Below the pieces are notes generated by a model. The model searched no databases. It saw only the letters and a program-made list of their open reading frames with translations, and was not told the DNA's origin. From positions 186,001-250,000 of the forward strand of contig NZ_LR215037.1 in assembly GCF_900660665.1 (NCBI RefSeq): DNA of 64,000 bases, given 5' to 3'. The translations under genes and the position numbers were made by a program. Source of the stretch: Mycoplasmopsis maculosa (GTDB lineage Bacteria; Bacillota_I; Bacilli_A; Mycoplasmatales; Metamycoplasmataceae). This document shows, one piece after another, positions 12,863 to 23,572 of this stretch; the first letter of the stretch is position 1, and each line of letters starts with the position of its first letter.

Positions 12863-12875
12863 AAAAAAAAAAAAA
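12863..12875. repeat. A13 homopolymer upstream of the GA-module gene
   Basis: Thirteen consecutive A (T13 on the coding strand) lie about 85-97 nt before the start at 12778, in the presumed promoter region. In mycoplasmas such tracts change length by slippage and can switch surface genes; here that is inference from position only. Confidence 0.6.
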
Positions 12876-12876
12876 C

Positions 12877-12920
12877 AAGTCATATTTTTATCTGATTTTG
12901 TGGAAAAAATATGACTTTTT
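12877..12920. terminator. Terminator between membrane gene and GA-module gene
   Basis: AAGTCATATTTTT (12877-12889) pairs with AAAAAATATGACTT (about 12904-12917) with A- and T-runs outside. It sits downstream of the ktrB operon on the - strand and just upstream of the GA-module promoter, insulating the two. The 12921-13027 stretch shows nothing else. Confidence 0.75.
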
Positions 12921-13027
12921 TCTAAAAAAATTAGAATAATAAGTTTTTTAATTAATTTTAGATATAATTTACTGTTAAAAAATTTTATTTAGTTATATAA
13001 TAAAAGTTTTAATTTTATTTTAATAAA

Positions 13028-13504
13028 TTAATATTTAAAACTAATTTCTTCAATGCCTTTTAATGACCATAAATATCTAGTCAATAACATTTTTTCATTT
13101 TTTGATAAACGATTTTTTTTCTTCTTAAATAAATTAAAAGCATAAAAAGATGATCAAGTCTGTATTTTTAAAAAAACATAATGAGGTTTATAAGATCTTC
13201 ATGGATTTTCTTCATTTTCTAAAGCTCTAGATAAAACAAAAGAGGTTGAAACCAATTGCAATAAATGTGCATAATATAACATTCAAAATAACAAAAAGAA
13301 ACCATTTAATGATAAAAATACTATTTGTAGCGTTTTATATTCATTTTTAACTATAATAGCAATAAAACTTATTAAAATAGATAAAATCATAACTATACCT
13401 GAAAATAAAAGTATATATGCTAGTCATTTCTTTTTAGAATATGAAATAATTTTTTCTATTTTATTTTTATCTATATTACTAATTAATTCTTCATTAAAAT
13501 TCAT
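13028..13504 (-). CDS. Two-helix membrane protein co-transcribed with ktrB
   Basis: 158 residues with several TGA-coded Trp. ATG at 13502-13504 has AGAAAGG 9 nt upstream and starts 12 nt after the ktrB stop, so it is the second gene of that operon. Visible features: a charged N-terminus, two hydrophobic helices (about residues 25-52 and 59-84), then a basic aromatic C-terminal half (NPWRSYKPHYVF, RYLWSLKG). No NAD-binding Rossmann motif is present, so it is not KtrA, the usual cytosolic partner of KtrB. I do not recognise the family. An accessory role in potassium transport is only suggested by the operon. Confidence 0.8.
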
Positions 13505-13516
13505 TTATATACCTTT

Positions 13517-15109
13517 CTATCCTATCGCAACACTTTCAGAAATATAATCATATTGATAAGAATAATTTTTCTTTCTAATTCAAATTAAAACACTACTACT
13601 AATACCAAATTGACCAATAAACATCAAAATACTTAAAGCAATTTTTGAAATTCAATTTAAATTATCAGTAATTCCAGTTGTTAATCCTGTGGTACCAAAA
13701 GCACTAAAAGCTTCAAAGAAAAAGTTTGTAGCCGTATACTTAGTATCATCTATTGTTCCAGAATGAAAAGTATTTAAACTACTCATTATTACTAAAGAAG
13801 TTAATAAAACTAGTATTAAACTAATAGTAGATACAATAGTACTCATTTTAACTGTATCGACATCTATTTTTCTATCAAAAACCCTAACAGAAGGTTTTCC
13901 TAAAATTTTTGAAAAAATAGTTAATATTAAAATTGCAAAAGTAGTAGTTCTTATACCACCACCAGTAGATGCTGGGCTAGCACCTATATACATTAGTATA
14001 TTTAAAATTCATAAAGTGGGTTGACTTAAATCATTTAAATAAAAAGTAGCAAAACCTGCACTTCTAGTTGACAAAGTGGTAAAAAACAATGCTCAAACTT
14101 TAGCAAAATAATTTCCATTTGCAAAAGTTGGAGAATTAATAAAAGTTTTATTTCCAGATGTTTCGATAATCATAATTCCAGCAAAAGTAATAATTGTCAT
14201 TATTCAATAAGCTGAAAGAGATATTTTTGTGAATAAACTTCATTTATATTTACTTTTGATTTTATTTTTTTTACAATAAATTTTAAACTTAATAAAAGTG
14301 AAAAAATCATAAATGACAGGATATCCGATTCCACCTATTATAAATAAGACAACAAATATTATTTGTAAATCATAATTATAAAAATATGGAAGTAAGGAAT
14401 TATTGCCTATAATATCGAATCCAGCATTGTTTAAAGCGCTTATTGCATGAAAAAAACCAAATCTAAAACTTGTAGATCAATCAGACGCTGGATTAACGTA
14501 ATTATTTTCTAAAATGTACCCATTTTTAGTTATAAAATCACTTTCTGTAAAAGTTGGGTTTTTATAATAAAAATAAATAGTTAAACCAATTGAACTTAAA
14601 ATTAGAATTATTAGTAAAAATAGTATAGAATCTCTTATCATATGTTTTGTTTTAAAGAACTCAGAATTACCTCTTTCATAAGATACTAACTCAACATCAT
14701 TTAAACTAGTTTTTCCTCTTAAAAATATAAAGTTTATTAAAAATATTTTTAAAGCAAAAATCCCTAATCCCCCAATTAAAATACTAAAAGCGATCAACGC
14801 TTGACCAAATTGATTTCAAGCTAAATAAGTAGGATGACTAACCAATCCAGTATCACTAAAAGCACTACATGTTGTAAAAAAAGCATCTATAAATGTTATT
14901 GATTCACCTTTTTTAGCTAAAGATTGCACATATTCTTCATTTTGAGTAATTGGGCTATATAGAAATAGAGTTATTACTAAAACCACTATTAAATAAGTTA
15001 AAAAAATCAATTTTACTTTAGTAAAACTTCTTGTTCAATGTCACAATTTCAAAATAAATGAACCAAATTTTGTTTCACTAAATTTTTTTCTTTTTTTATT
15101 AGTTTCCAT
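13517..15109 (-). CDS. ktrB: Potassium uptake channel KtrB/TrkH
   Basis: 530 residues. The Trk/Ktr/HKT architecture is visible: four repeats of helix-pore-helix, with pore motifs FSDTGL, NNAGFD, RSAGF and GTTGLT carrying the selectivity glycines, plus the SPASTGGGIRTTT stretch characteristic of KtrB/TrkH. It imports K+ (usually Na+-coupled or gated by a cytosolic KtrA ring). Start ATG 15107-15109 has AGAAAG upstream; the basic first ~30 residues precede the first helix. No ktrA is in the window. The gene is divergent from the GA-module gene at 15268. Confidence 0.93.
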
Positions 15110-15235
15110 AAAATACTTTCTAGTTTATATATAAATATATATAAACATTAATAATGTATATTATAGATCAATATATAAAAAATCGTATTTTTATAATTAT
15201 TTTCTATTTTTTAATTATTTGAAAAATAATTAATG

Positions 15236-15241
15236 TATAAT
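15236..15241 (+). promoter_or_regulatory. -10 box of third GA-module gene
   Basis: TATAAT 27 nt before ATG 15268, with an AGAGGAG ribosome site between. The TTGAAA at 15219 is too close (11 nt) to be a proper -35. The 158-bp divergent region must also hold the ktrB promoter, which I could not assign. Confidence 0.5.
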
Positions 15242-15267
15242 GAATTTTATAAAAAAAGAGGAGAAAT

Positions 15268-16935
15268 ATGAAAAAATCACATAAGATATTAACAATTTCT
15301 TTAGGTGCTGCGGCAGCTATTGGAACTGTTGCACTTACTACTGTTTTGGCAGTAAAATGTTCAAACGAAAATAAAATTAAAAATGAAAGAGAAAAATTAG
15401 ATGAAATAATAAATACTCTTCCATATCCATCAATAGATGCTATTGCAAAAAATGAAATAAAAGAATTGTACAAAGAAGTGTATAAAATAGACGAATTGGA
15501 AAAAATTAAAGAAGAAATAATAGGTAATGAAAAAAGTGTATTACAAAAAATAATAAAAGCAAATAATGAAATTTCTAAATTGTCTGAAGAGAGAAGAAAT
15601 ATACTAAACAATATTTTAAATAAAACTAATACAAGCGAAGAGTTTGAAGAACTATTTAAAGAAATTGACAAATCTAAAAAAGAATATTTAGTTGAATATA
15701 AAGTTTTAATCGAAAATAAAATTAATGAATTAAAATACTCTACTTCTGAAGAAAAAAATGATTTAATAACAAAAGTAAAAAATGCTAATTCTATTGAAGA
15801 AATAGATACTTTAAAAAACGATTTATTTAAAAAAGAAAAAGATATAGATTCTTTTAAAGAAGAATTAAATAAGATAGTTGATTCATTACCTTATCCTTCA
15901 AATGAAGCTATAGCAAAAAACGAAATAAAAGAATCATTTAAAGATTTAAAAACTTTAGAAGAATTAGAAAATATTAAAAATGAAATTATTAGAGAAAATG
16001 AAGGTATTAAAGCTAAAATTATATTTTTAAATCAAAAAATAAGTGAATTACCTGAATCTAAAAGAGAAAGTATTAATAATTCATTAAATGAAGCTAATAC
16101 TGATGTTGAATTTAAGAATATTTTAAAATTAATTCAAGAAGCACAAGAACAATATGAAGAAGAAATAAAAAACGAAGCAAGATCTTTTATAAATAACTTA
16201 TCATCATTATCAGGAGATAAAAGAAATAAATATATTGAAGAGTTAGAAAATGCAGCTTCTCCTGAAGAAGTTAACTCTATCAAACAAAGAGCTGAAAAAG
16301 AAAACGCTTTTGAGTCTAAAAAAACTGAATTAAAAGAATTTATTAATTTAATTGAATATCCAATGCCTGATACAGATGAAAAAGTAATAAATTCTAAAAA
16401 TAAATTAAAGTCACAAATTGATAATTTAACTTTTGAAAATATTGAAGATAAAGAAAAAGAATTAAAAGCATTTAATGAAAAACTTATTTACAAAAAAGAA
16501 ATTTTAAAAAGAGTTCCTTATACAACTGAAAACGCTGAAGGACGTAGAGATATGGCTATTTTCATAGGGGGAGTTACTGATATAGCAGGACTAGAAAGAA
16601 TTCTTCCAGATAAATGAGTTGAAGATGTTGCAACATATAGAAGACTTATAGAAGAAAATTTTGAAAACACTCAAAAAGCAAATTTAATAAAAAGATTAGA
16701 TACAACAACAGCAAGTAGCATTTATTATGATTATAGAGTTGAAGATGTTGAGTATAACATATATGAGACATTTAGAAATAATGCAAAAGATTGAATAAAT
16801 AATAATATTGCAGAAGATAAAAAACCAGAATACTTAAACAGAATTACATCATTAAGAAGAACAAATCAGTTTGAAAATTCATTTAATGAATTGAAAACCA
16901 AATTTGAAGAAATAAAAAATTCTTTAAATCAATAA
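15268..16935 (+). CDS. GA-module surface protein, short intact paralog
   Basis: 555 residues; two TGA codons near 16615 and 16792 are Trp. ATG 15268 has AGGAG 6 nt upstream. The N-terminus (MKKSHK, then hydrophobic Ala/Val-rich segment ending LAVKCSNEN) parallels the larger - strand paralog and could be an anchor or atypical lipoprotein signal with Cys near residue 31. The body has three to four repeats headed by LPYPS or IEYPM with EEFEELFKEI and KISELPE motifs, and a C-terminal LPDKW block shared with the other two copies. It lacks the long second half seen in them. Host-ligand binding is plausible from the module type but untested. It has its own -10 box and terminator. Confidence 0.88.
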
Positions 16936-16943
16936 AATTTAAA

Positions 16944-16980
16944 AAAATGAATATCTTTATTTTTAAGGTATTCATTTTAA
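16944..16980 (+). terminator. Terminator of short GA-module gene
   Basis: AAAATGAATATC (16944-16955) pairs with GGTATTCATTTT (16967-16978) with one G-U pair. Confidence 0.8.
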
Positions 16981-16986
16981 TATAAT
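16981..16986 (+). promoter_or_regulatory. -10 box of aldehyde dehydrogenase gene
   Basis: TATAAT directly after the preceding terminator, 20 nt before ATG 17007, followed by an AAGGA ribosome site. No clear -35 is seen. Confidence 0.5.
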
Positions 16987-17006
16987 TTTAATTATTAAGG
17001 ATTATT

Positions 17007-18314
17007 ATGATAGACATAAAAGAAAGAATTAAATATTTAAAATTATTAAAAAAATGGATAACAAATAATAGAGAAAGAATTTATAAATCCTTGTTTTCAG
17101 ATTTAAATAAATCAAATTTAGAAAGCGAAATATCAGAAATTTCGCCAGTGATTCATGAAATAAATTTATACTTAAAAAATATTAAAAAATGAGCAAAAAG
17201 AAAAAGAGTAAAAAAACCAATTCACTATATAGGAAGTAATTTTTATAAGCAAGCTTTTCCTTATGGAAAAGCATTATTGATTACTCCTTGAAATTATCCT
17301 ATTAATATATCTCTGATTTCATTTATAAATGCTTTTGGAGCTGGAAATGAAGTTCTGTTAAAACCTTCAAAGTTTTCAGTAAACTCATCTAGTTTATTAA
17401 AAGAAATAGCAAATGAAGTTTTTGAAAACAACTATCTAAAAGTATTTTTAGGAGAAAAAGAAATATCTATAAAATTGCTAGAAGAAAAAATTGACATAAT
17501 ATTTTTCACAGGTAATTCAGCAGTAGGTAAAAATATTTATAAAAAAGCAGCGGAAAAAATGATTCCATGTATATTAGAATTAGGAGGCAAATCACCTGTC
17601 ATAGTTGATGAATCTGCAAATATAGAAAAAACTGCAAAAAGAATTATATTTGGAAAAATGTTAAATGCCGGGCAAACATGTGTTGCGCCTGATTATGTGT
17701 ATGTTCACAAATCTATTAAAAGAAAACTTGTTTCAGCTTTAAATTTACAATATAAAAATATATATGGTCTTAACTCATTAAATAATAGATACTTACCTAA
17801 AATAATTTCAGAAAATCATTTTGATAGGATTAAAAAATTTAATTTACCTATTAATTACAATGAAAATAGACAAATAGAGTTTTATATCCATGAAAGTAAT
17901 TTAAAGGATAAAATAATGCAAGAAGAAATTTTTGCACCGATTCTTCCTATTTTAGAGTTTAATAATTTAAATGAAGTTATAGATAACATAAATAATAATT
18001 ATAAATCACCACTAGCACTTTATATTTTTAGTAAAAATAATAAAAATATTGAGCAAATAATTAATAATATACAAAGCGGTGGAGTAGGTATAAATGACAC
18101 TATTTTGCAAATTGCTAATAATAATTTAGGTTTTGGAGGAGTTGGAAATAGTGGTATAGGCAGATATCATGGAAAAGATGGTTTTGAATCTTTTAGCCAA
18201 ATAAGAAATATTGTAAAAACTAATAATAAATGAGATTTAAATATTAGATATAAATATTTAGGTAACGAAAAGAAAAAAATTAAAAAAATAATTAAACTTA
18301 CAAAAAGTAATTAA
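17007..18314 (+). CDS. NAD(P)-dependent aldehyde dehydrogenase
   Basis: 435 residues, a normal length for the short class-3-like aldehyde dehydrogenases. TGA at 17190, 17289 and 18231 is Trp. Motifs: TPWNYP in the cofactor domain, FFTGNSAVGKNI for dinucleotide binding, ELGGKSP with the general-base Glu near residue 191, and NAGQTC with the nucleophile Cys near residue 222; the QEEIFAPILP and FGGVGNSGIGRYHG blocks follow in order. It oxidises an aldehyde to the acid; the natural substrate cannot be told from sequence. It is a single-gene unit between two terminators. Confidence 0.93.
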
Positions 18315-18326
18315 TAAATGATAATA

Positions 18327-18360
18327 AAACACTCATCTAAAAAAGATGAGTGTTTTTAAT
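18327..18360. terminator. Bidirectional terminator
   Basis: AAACACTCATCT (18327-18338) pairs perfectly with AGATGAGTGTTT (18344-18355), followed by T-run; an A-run on the left makes it usable for the - strand cluster ending at 18368. Confidence 0.85.
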
Positions 18361-18367
18361 TAAAATT

Positions 18368-18598
18368 TTATATTAAAGTTGATTTACTAAATAATTTATT
18401 CATTTTTTTATTATTTAAATAAGTAAATAAAACTATAAAAAATAAAGTTAAAAGTATTAAAAGCACCATTGAAATAATAAAAATAGAATTTTCTTGTATT
18501 CATGAATTATTATTAAAATTTAATGATTCTTGATAATATCTATATGCACATGCAGGGCAATGATGCTTTGTTATATTAAATATAGTAGATGATTCCAT
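18368..18598 (-). CDS. Small CPAC-motif membrane protein overlapping mgtE
   Basis: 76 residues, too short and too TGA-interrupted to stand out, but well supported: ATG at 18596-18598 with GGAG 8 nt upstream, overlapping the mgtE 3' end by 23 nt in another frame, and a stop just before the shared terminator. It begins MESSTIF, has a CPAC motif (HHCPACAYRYYQ) near residues 14-20, one TGA-coded Trp, one hydrophobic helix (about residues 37-58) and a basic tail (NNKKMNK). The CxxC could bind metal or be redox-active; with the helix and mgtE coupling this suggests a small membrane partner, but I do not recognise the family. Confidence 0.75.
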
Positions 18599-20270
18599 AT
18601 GTAACTCCAAAAGTAATTAATGTAGTTATTATATCTGTAATTGTATTTAAAACTAAAATAGAAGCATTAGAAGGATCTTTTTTCATTTTAGCTAATATCA
18701 AAGGTAAGGCTACACCTATAATATTAGCTAATAAAACAGAAATAAATATAGCTAATGAAGAACCTAAAATTATAAAAGCATATTTTTTTACAATATTTAA
18801 GTCAATACTTCTTAAAGCATTATTTTGAACACTATAATAAATTCCTAGTCTAGATGCGTTTAATAACCCTAATATTAATCCTATAAATAAAGCCACTATA
18901 AATTCTTTTAAAAAAGCTTTTTTATAAGTTTTTTCGTCAATTTCTCCTAAAACTAAAGCTCTAGAAACTGATATATTTGCTTGCAAGCCTGAATTATTAC
19001 TTGTGCTATTTAAAATTGGAATTAAAGCTGCAAAACTTAGTGTAATAATTGTAGAATTTATAATTTCTTGATTAGAAGAATTAATAATTTGTGTTTTATA
19101 TAAAACAAATTGTAAAACTATTTGTGTAATTGTTGCTATTATTAATAAAATAATTGGTCATATTATTCTTGATTTTAAAATTTTATATCAAGGTGTTTTT
19201 ATATATTCATTTTCAGTTGCATCTTTTCCAATACCAGCTATTTTATACATATCAACAGTTGCTTCATCTTGAATAACATCTATAACATCATCACTTGTTA
19301 TCATACCAATTAGACGCTCATGATCATTAACAACTGGTAAAACTGACATATCTTGTTCACTAAATATTTTAGCAGCAAACTCTTTTTTATCACTAGTTTT
19401 AACATAAGCAACAGGTTCATAAATATCATCTATTTTTTGATTTGATTCAGCAAAAAGAATGTCTTCAAGAGTTAAAACACCCAAAAGCTTCATTGATCCG
19501 TCAATAACATAATAATAATGAACTAATTCTTTTTTATTTTTATTATAATCACGTCTTATTTTTGCTAATGCTTGCTCACAAGTGTATGTATTAGGTATAC
19601 TTGATATATCAATACTCATTATACTTCCTACTTCATCATCATTATAGCTTAAAAGTTTATTTAATTCATTTCTTTTATGACTAGGAGTATAAGCTAATAT
19701 TTTACTTGTAACATTTGCTGGAAGTGTTTCTAAAACATCAACAAGTTCATCGCTTTGTAACTCTTGAAGTAAATTTATTCCTCATTCTTCTGTAAAACTT
19801 TGTGCTAATTCAGTTTGAATATCATCATCTAAATAACTAAATATTGATGCAGCATCATCTGTTTTAAGCAATCTTAAATAAGTTAGCTTTTCTTGTAAAT
19901 CTAATTCACTAAATAATTCAGCAATATCAGCATCAGGAAATTCATTTACAATTGATCTAGCTTTTTTAAAATTTTTTGTATAAATAGCAGTTTTAATTTG
20001 AATTAATAAACCTCATTCATCAGTTAATAATTCTAATATTCTTCCTTGACTTTCATTAGAAAGTGAAGTTAAAACATGAGGAACAGAATTTATATCTAAC
20101 AATTTTAAAAATTTATATTGATCTTCAAAATCTAATTCTTCTAATATTTTATTAACGTTTTCTTTAGATTCATCTTGAATAATTTCTTTTGCTTTTTTCG
20201 AGTTTTCTTCTTCTATTATTTCTAAAATATAACTATTTGAAATTTTACTTTTATTATTTTCTTCACTCAT
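18576..20270 (-). CDS. mgtE: Magnesium transporter MgtE
   Basis: 564 residues, somewhat longer than typical MgtE. Order: N-terminal superhelical domain with repeated LLxxL(D/N) helices (to ~residue 215), tandem CBS domains (about 215-330, with VLTLEDIL and GMITSDDVIDVI), then a five-helix membrane domain carrying the family motif NSGLQANISVSRALVLGEI. CBS and N domains gate Mg2+ flux in this family. ATG 20268-20270 lies 1 nt after the cdaM stop, so the two are translationally coupled. Trp is coded by TGA at several positions. Confidence 0.94.
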
Positions 20271-20271
20271 T

Positions 20272-20862
20272 TTAATCCTTTAAATATTTAATTAATTGTT
20301 CTTGGAACTGTTCTATTTTTATATTATAAAATGTACCGTTTTTTACAAGTTTTATATTCCCTGTTTCTTCACTAACAACAATTGTTGTAGCATCACAAAG
20401 TTCACTAATACCCATAGCAGCTCTATGTCTAGCACCATATTGATTATCGATTGATTTTTTTGTTATTTTAAAAAAGGTTGAAGCATAATATATTTTATTG
20501 TCCCTTATAATAACTGCTCCATCATGAAGAGGAGAATATTTATTAAAAATTGAAATTAATAAACTACTTGAAATGTTTGCGTTTAAAATAATTCCATCAG
20601 TTCTTAAATTATCAATATTATCATTATTTTCTATTGTAATTAAAGCTCCTACTTTGTTTTTACTTAGAAATTCAACAGCCTCTCTTAGTTGATTCATTAG
20701 TCGAATTTGACTACTTTGTCCTAATTTATTAAATTTTGTTTTTTTCAATTTATTTTTAAAAATATTTAAAATTAATGGCAATAATGCAATAACTAGTACA
20801 ACCACTATTAAAGCAAGTATTATTGAAATAAGTATTATCAATATTTGTTGATTTGTTTCCAT
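20272..20862 (-). CDS. cdaM: Diadenylate cyclase (c-di-AMP synthase)
   Basis: 196 residues: one N-terminal membrane helix (about residues 6-34) then a DAC domain with the catalytic DGA (HDGAVIIR, near 112) and RHR (GARHRAAMGISE, near 143) motifs. It condenses two ATP into c-di-AMP at the membrane. The single helix, rather than the three of CdaA, matches the CdaM type described in Mycoplasma pneumoniae. It lies in an operon after a small membrane protein and before mgtE; c-di-AMP commonly controls K+ and Mg2+ transport in relatives, so the neighbours are meaningful. ATG 20860-20862 follows AGGT. Confidence 0.94.
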   Translation of the reverse strand: METNQQILIILISIILALIVVVLVIALLPLILNIFKNKLKKTKFNKLGQSSQIRLMNQLREAVEFLSKNKVGALITIENNDNIDNLRTDGIILNANISSSLLISIFNKYSPLHDGAVIIRDNKIYYASTFFKITKKSIDNQYGARHRAAMGISELCDATTIVVSEETGNIKLVKNGTFYNIKIEQFQEQLIKYLKD

Positions 20863-20878
20863 GGTTACCTAAAAATAA

Positions 20879-21169
20879 TTAAAATGTTTGACTAATTAAA
20901 ACAGCTATTAAAATAGCCATTGTAATAAGAATTAATGAAAAAACTAAACCTAAAATTCTTATTGTTAGCAATCTTTTCTTTTCTTCTTTTGTTATTTCCT
21001 CTGAAACAACTTGACAAAACGGATCATTGCATTTGGCTTCAATAGGTTTGTCTTCTTCTCTTATCAAAGCAGGGTGAGCTAAATTATAAAGATTTTCTTC
21101 ATGTAATTTTAATAACAATTTACGTCTTTTTTCAATATTTTCTAAACATACTTCTGGATCTCTATTCAT
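20879..21169 (-). CDS. Small tail-anchored protein upstream of cdaM
   Basis: 96 residues, first gene of the cdaM-mgtE operon (16-nt gap to cdaM). ATG 21167-21169 has AAGGA upstream. The N-terminal two thirds is soluble and charged (ENIEKRRKLLLKLHEENL) with two cysteines in KCNDPFCQV near residues 47-52; the C-terminus is one hydrophobic helix (about residues 71-94) ending QTF. Not recognised. In other bacteria a membrane regulator (CdaR) sits next to the cyclase; this protein is far smaller and unrelated by eye, but the position makes a regulatory role worth considering. Confidence 0.8.
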   Translation of the reverse strand: MNRDPEVCLENIEKRRKLLLKLHEENLYNLAHPALIREEDKPIEAKCNDPFCQVVSEEITKEEKKRLLTIRILGLVFSLILITMAILIAVLISQTF

Positions 21170-21244
21170 TTTTATTCCTTCTTAAGCTATAGCGAAGCTT
21201 ATAATTAAATATATTTAATTATATAATAATTTATCCTTTTACGA

Positions 21245-21274
21245 TAAAAAAGAAGCACTCACAAAATGAGTGCT
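21245..21274 (-). terminator. Terminator of glyS-dnaG-rpoD-nif3 operon
   Basis: AAGCACTCA pairs with TGAGTGCTT around CAAAA; the A-run at 21245-21250 is the T-run on the - strand. Confidence 0.8.
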
Positions 21275-21281
21275 TGCGCCT

Positions 21282-22058
21282 TTATAAATTATAATAAGGT
21301 TCCTTTAAATATACTTTTGTAATTTTTAAATCATTAAATTCATTTTTTAGTAGCTCTTCAAATTTTTCCATAAAAACTTGTTCATCTAAATGAGGTACCT
21401 CTAAAATTGATGCATTAGTTTCTTTATAAACTATTCAATCGCTTCATTTTATATCACTTGTTATTATTAAATCAGTTTTTTCAAAATTTAACTTATTTAC
21501 TTCAGTGATATATCCACTACCACTTAAAATAGCAATTTTACTAAAAAGTCTATTAAAATGCTCTTTTGGTAAATTTGATCTAAAAGCACTAAATCCTAAT
21601 TTATTCTTAAATAAATTTACTATTTCATTAAAAGAAATATTCACATTCAATAAACAAGGGTAATTAGAATCATATTTTACTATAAAACTATCAAGTCCAA
21701 GTTGTTTCGCTATTTCGTGACTTGTTCCATTTTCATCATTATCATAATTAGTGTGAAAAGAAATAACACTTATTCTTTTTTCTTTTAATTTATTTCTAAT
21801 ATTTTCTTTATAAGGAGCTTTAATTTTTTCATCACTTCATTTCTGTTCAAATTTAAACGGATGATGTGTAATAATTAAATTTGCGTCTAAATCAATAGCT
21901 TTTTCTAAAACTTCATTAGTAAGATCTATTGCTAAAACAACACCTTTTATTTTTTCTCTTTGATTAAATTTAACACTAAAACCACTAGGATCTCATATTT
22001 CTTTATTTTTTAAAGGATATTTATTTAATAAAAAATCAACAATTTTTTTAATTTGCAT
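21282..22058 (-). CDS. Nif3-like dinuclear metal-centre protein (YqfO family)
   Basis: 258 residues. Family motifs: DPSGF near the N-terminus, ITHHPF (metal-binding His pair), SFHTNYDN and the C-terminal GxGSGY and DIKWSDW segments. Members bind two metal ions; GTP cyclohydrolase-like or other hydrolase roles have been proposed, and the cellular role is unsettled. It is the last gene of the operon, 2 nt after the rpoD stop, a common order in mycoplasmas. ATG 22056-22058. Confidence 0.88.
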
Positions 22059-22060
22059 AA

Positions 22061-23572
22061 TTATTTTAAGAAATCTTTAAGATATCTTCCCCTATCTGGA
22101 TTTGATTTTACTTTTCTTAAAATTTTATTTTCTATTTGTCTAATTCTTTCCTTTGAAACATCTCTTTCTGCTGCAAGTTCATCTAAAGAATATATTCTAT
22201 ATTTGTTGCCTTCTTTGTCAGTTCCCACGCCATAACGTTTACAAATTAATTCATATTCGTCTTCATCAAGAGTATCTCTTAAAATTTTATCTAACATTTC
22301 ATTTAATTCTTCATGAGAAGCGTAATCAATTGGGCTTATTATTGATTCATCTTTAACAAAATCACTAAAAGAAGAATCATTTTCTTTACCAATTTGTTTA
22401 TCTAATGAAATAGGATCTATATTAATTTTACGTATATATCTAACTTTCTCAGCAGTATATCCATTTCCGTATTTTTCTGCTATTTGCTCATCTGTTGGTT
22501 CTTCACCATTTTCTTGTTGAAGTTCTCTTTCAATTTTTGTTATTTTATTAATAGTTTCAACCATATGAACTGGAACACGAATTGTTCTTGATTGATCAGC
22601 TACAGCTCTAGTTATTGCTTGTCTAATTCATCATGTAGCATATGTTGAAAATTTAAAACCTTTATTAACATTGTATTTTTGAACAGCTTTAATAATTCCA
22701 GAATTTCCTTCACTAATAAGATCAATGAAACTTAATCCTCTATTTTTATATTTTTTTGCATTATTTATAACTAAACGTAAATTACGTTTAATTAATTTAT
22801 CACGAGCACGTTTTCCTCTAAATCCGCCCCGATCCATTTCATGAGCTAATTTTTGTTCTTCTTCACTTGTTAGTAACTTACCATATTTACCAATTCAACG
22901 CATGTATCATTTAACGATATCATTTGTTTCAGTAAGTTTATTTCTTAAATCTTCTCTTTTAACTTTTGAACCTTCAGCAGATAAATCAATTTCTTCTGCT
23001 GAAAAGTCTTCAAGTTCAATTAATTCTGTAACTTGTTCTTTTTTGTTCTCTTTTTTAGATTTTTTTTCTTTTACTTCTTCTACTTCAACATATTCATCTT
23101 CATCTTCATCATCATAACTTGTATCTTCATAATCGTCATCATCATAACTATATTCAGAATCATCATCAAAATCTTCATAATCTTTTATAAAATCAAGTTC
23201 ATCTGAATCTAAGCTATAATCTAAATCATCATCATGATCAGACTTTTTATCTTTTGTTTTTACTGTTGGTTGATCATCTACAAGTTCTTCATCATCAAGA
23301 TCTATTTCTTCATCCAATTCTAAATCCGGTATTTCATCAGCAATATCTGACATATCAACATCATCTATATCACCAAAATCACTTTCATCTTTTAAAATAC
23401 CTTTTTCTATTAGTAAATCTAACAAATCATCCATAGAATCATCATTAACTTCAACTTTTATAGAATCTAAATAATCAAATATTTCAGACTGATTTAATTT
23501 TGTTTTCTTTTGACTTTCAAAATGATTAGAAATTAAATCAACAACTGGCAATAATTCTTCTCTATTATTCAT
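22061..23572 (-). CDS. rpoD: RNA polymerase primary sigma factor
   Basis: 503 residues. A very acidic non-conserved region (about residues 65-190, long Asp/Glu runs) precedes the conserved parts: region 1.2 and 2 ([61 protein letters not shown]), region 3 (EKVRYIRKI) and region 4 helix-turn-helix ([20 protein letters not shown]). It directs core polymerase to the TATAAT-type -10 boxes seen in this window. Its start overlaps the dnaG stop by 8 nt. Confidence 0.96.

Noticed and set aside
15219-15224. TTGAAA as -35 element for the short GA gene
   Set aside because: Only 11 nt from the -10 box, too short for a normal sigma-70 promoter.
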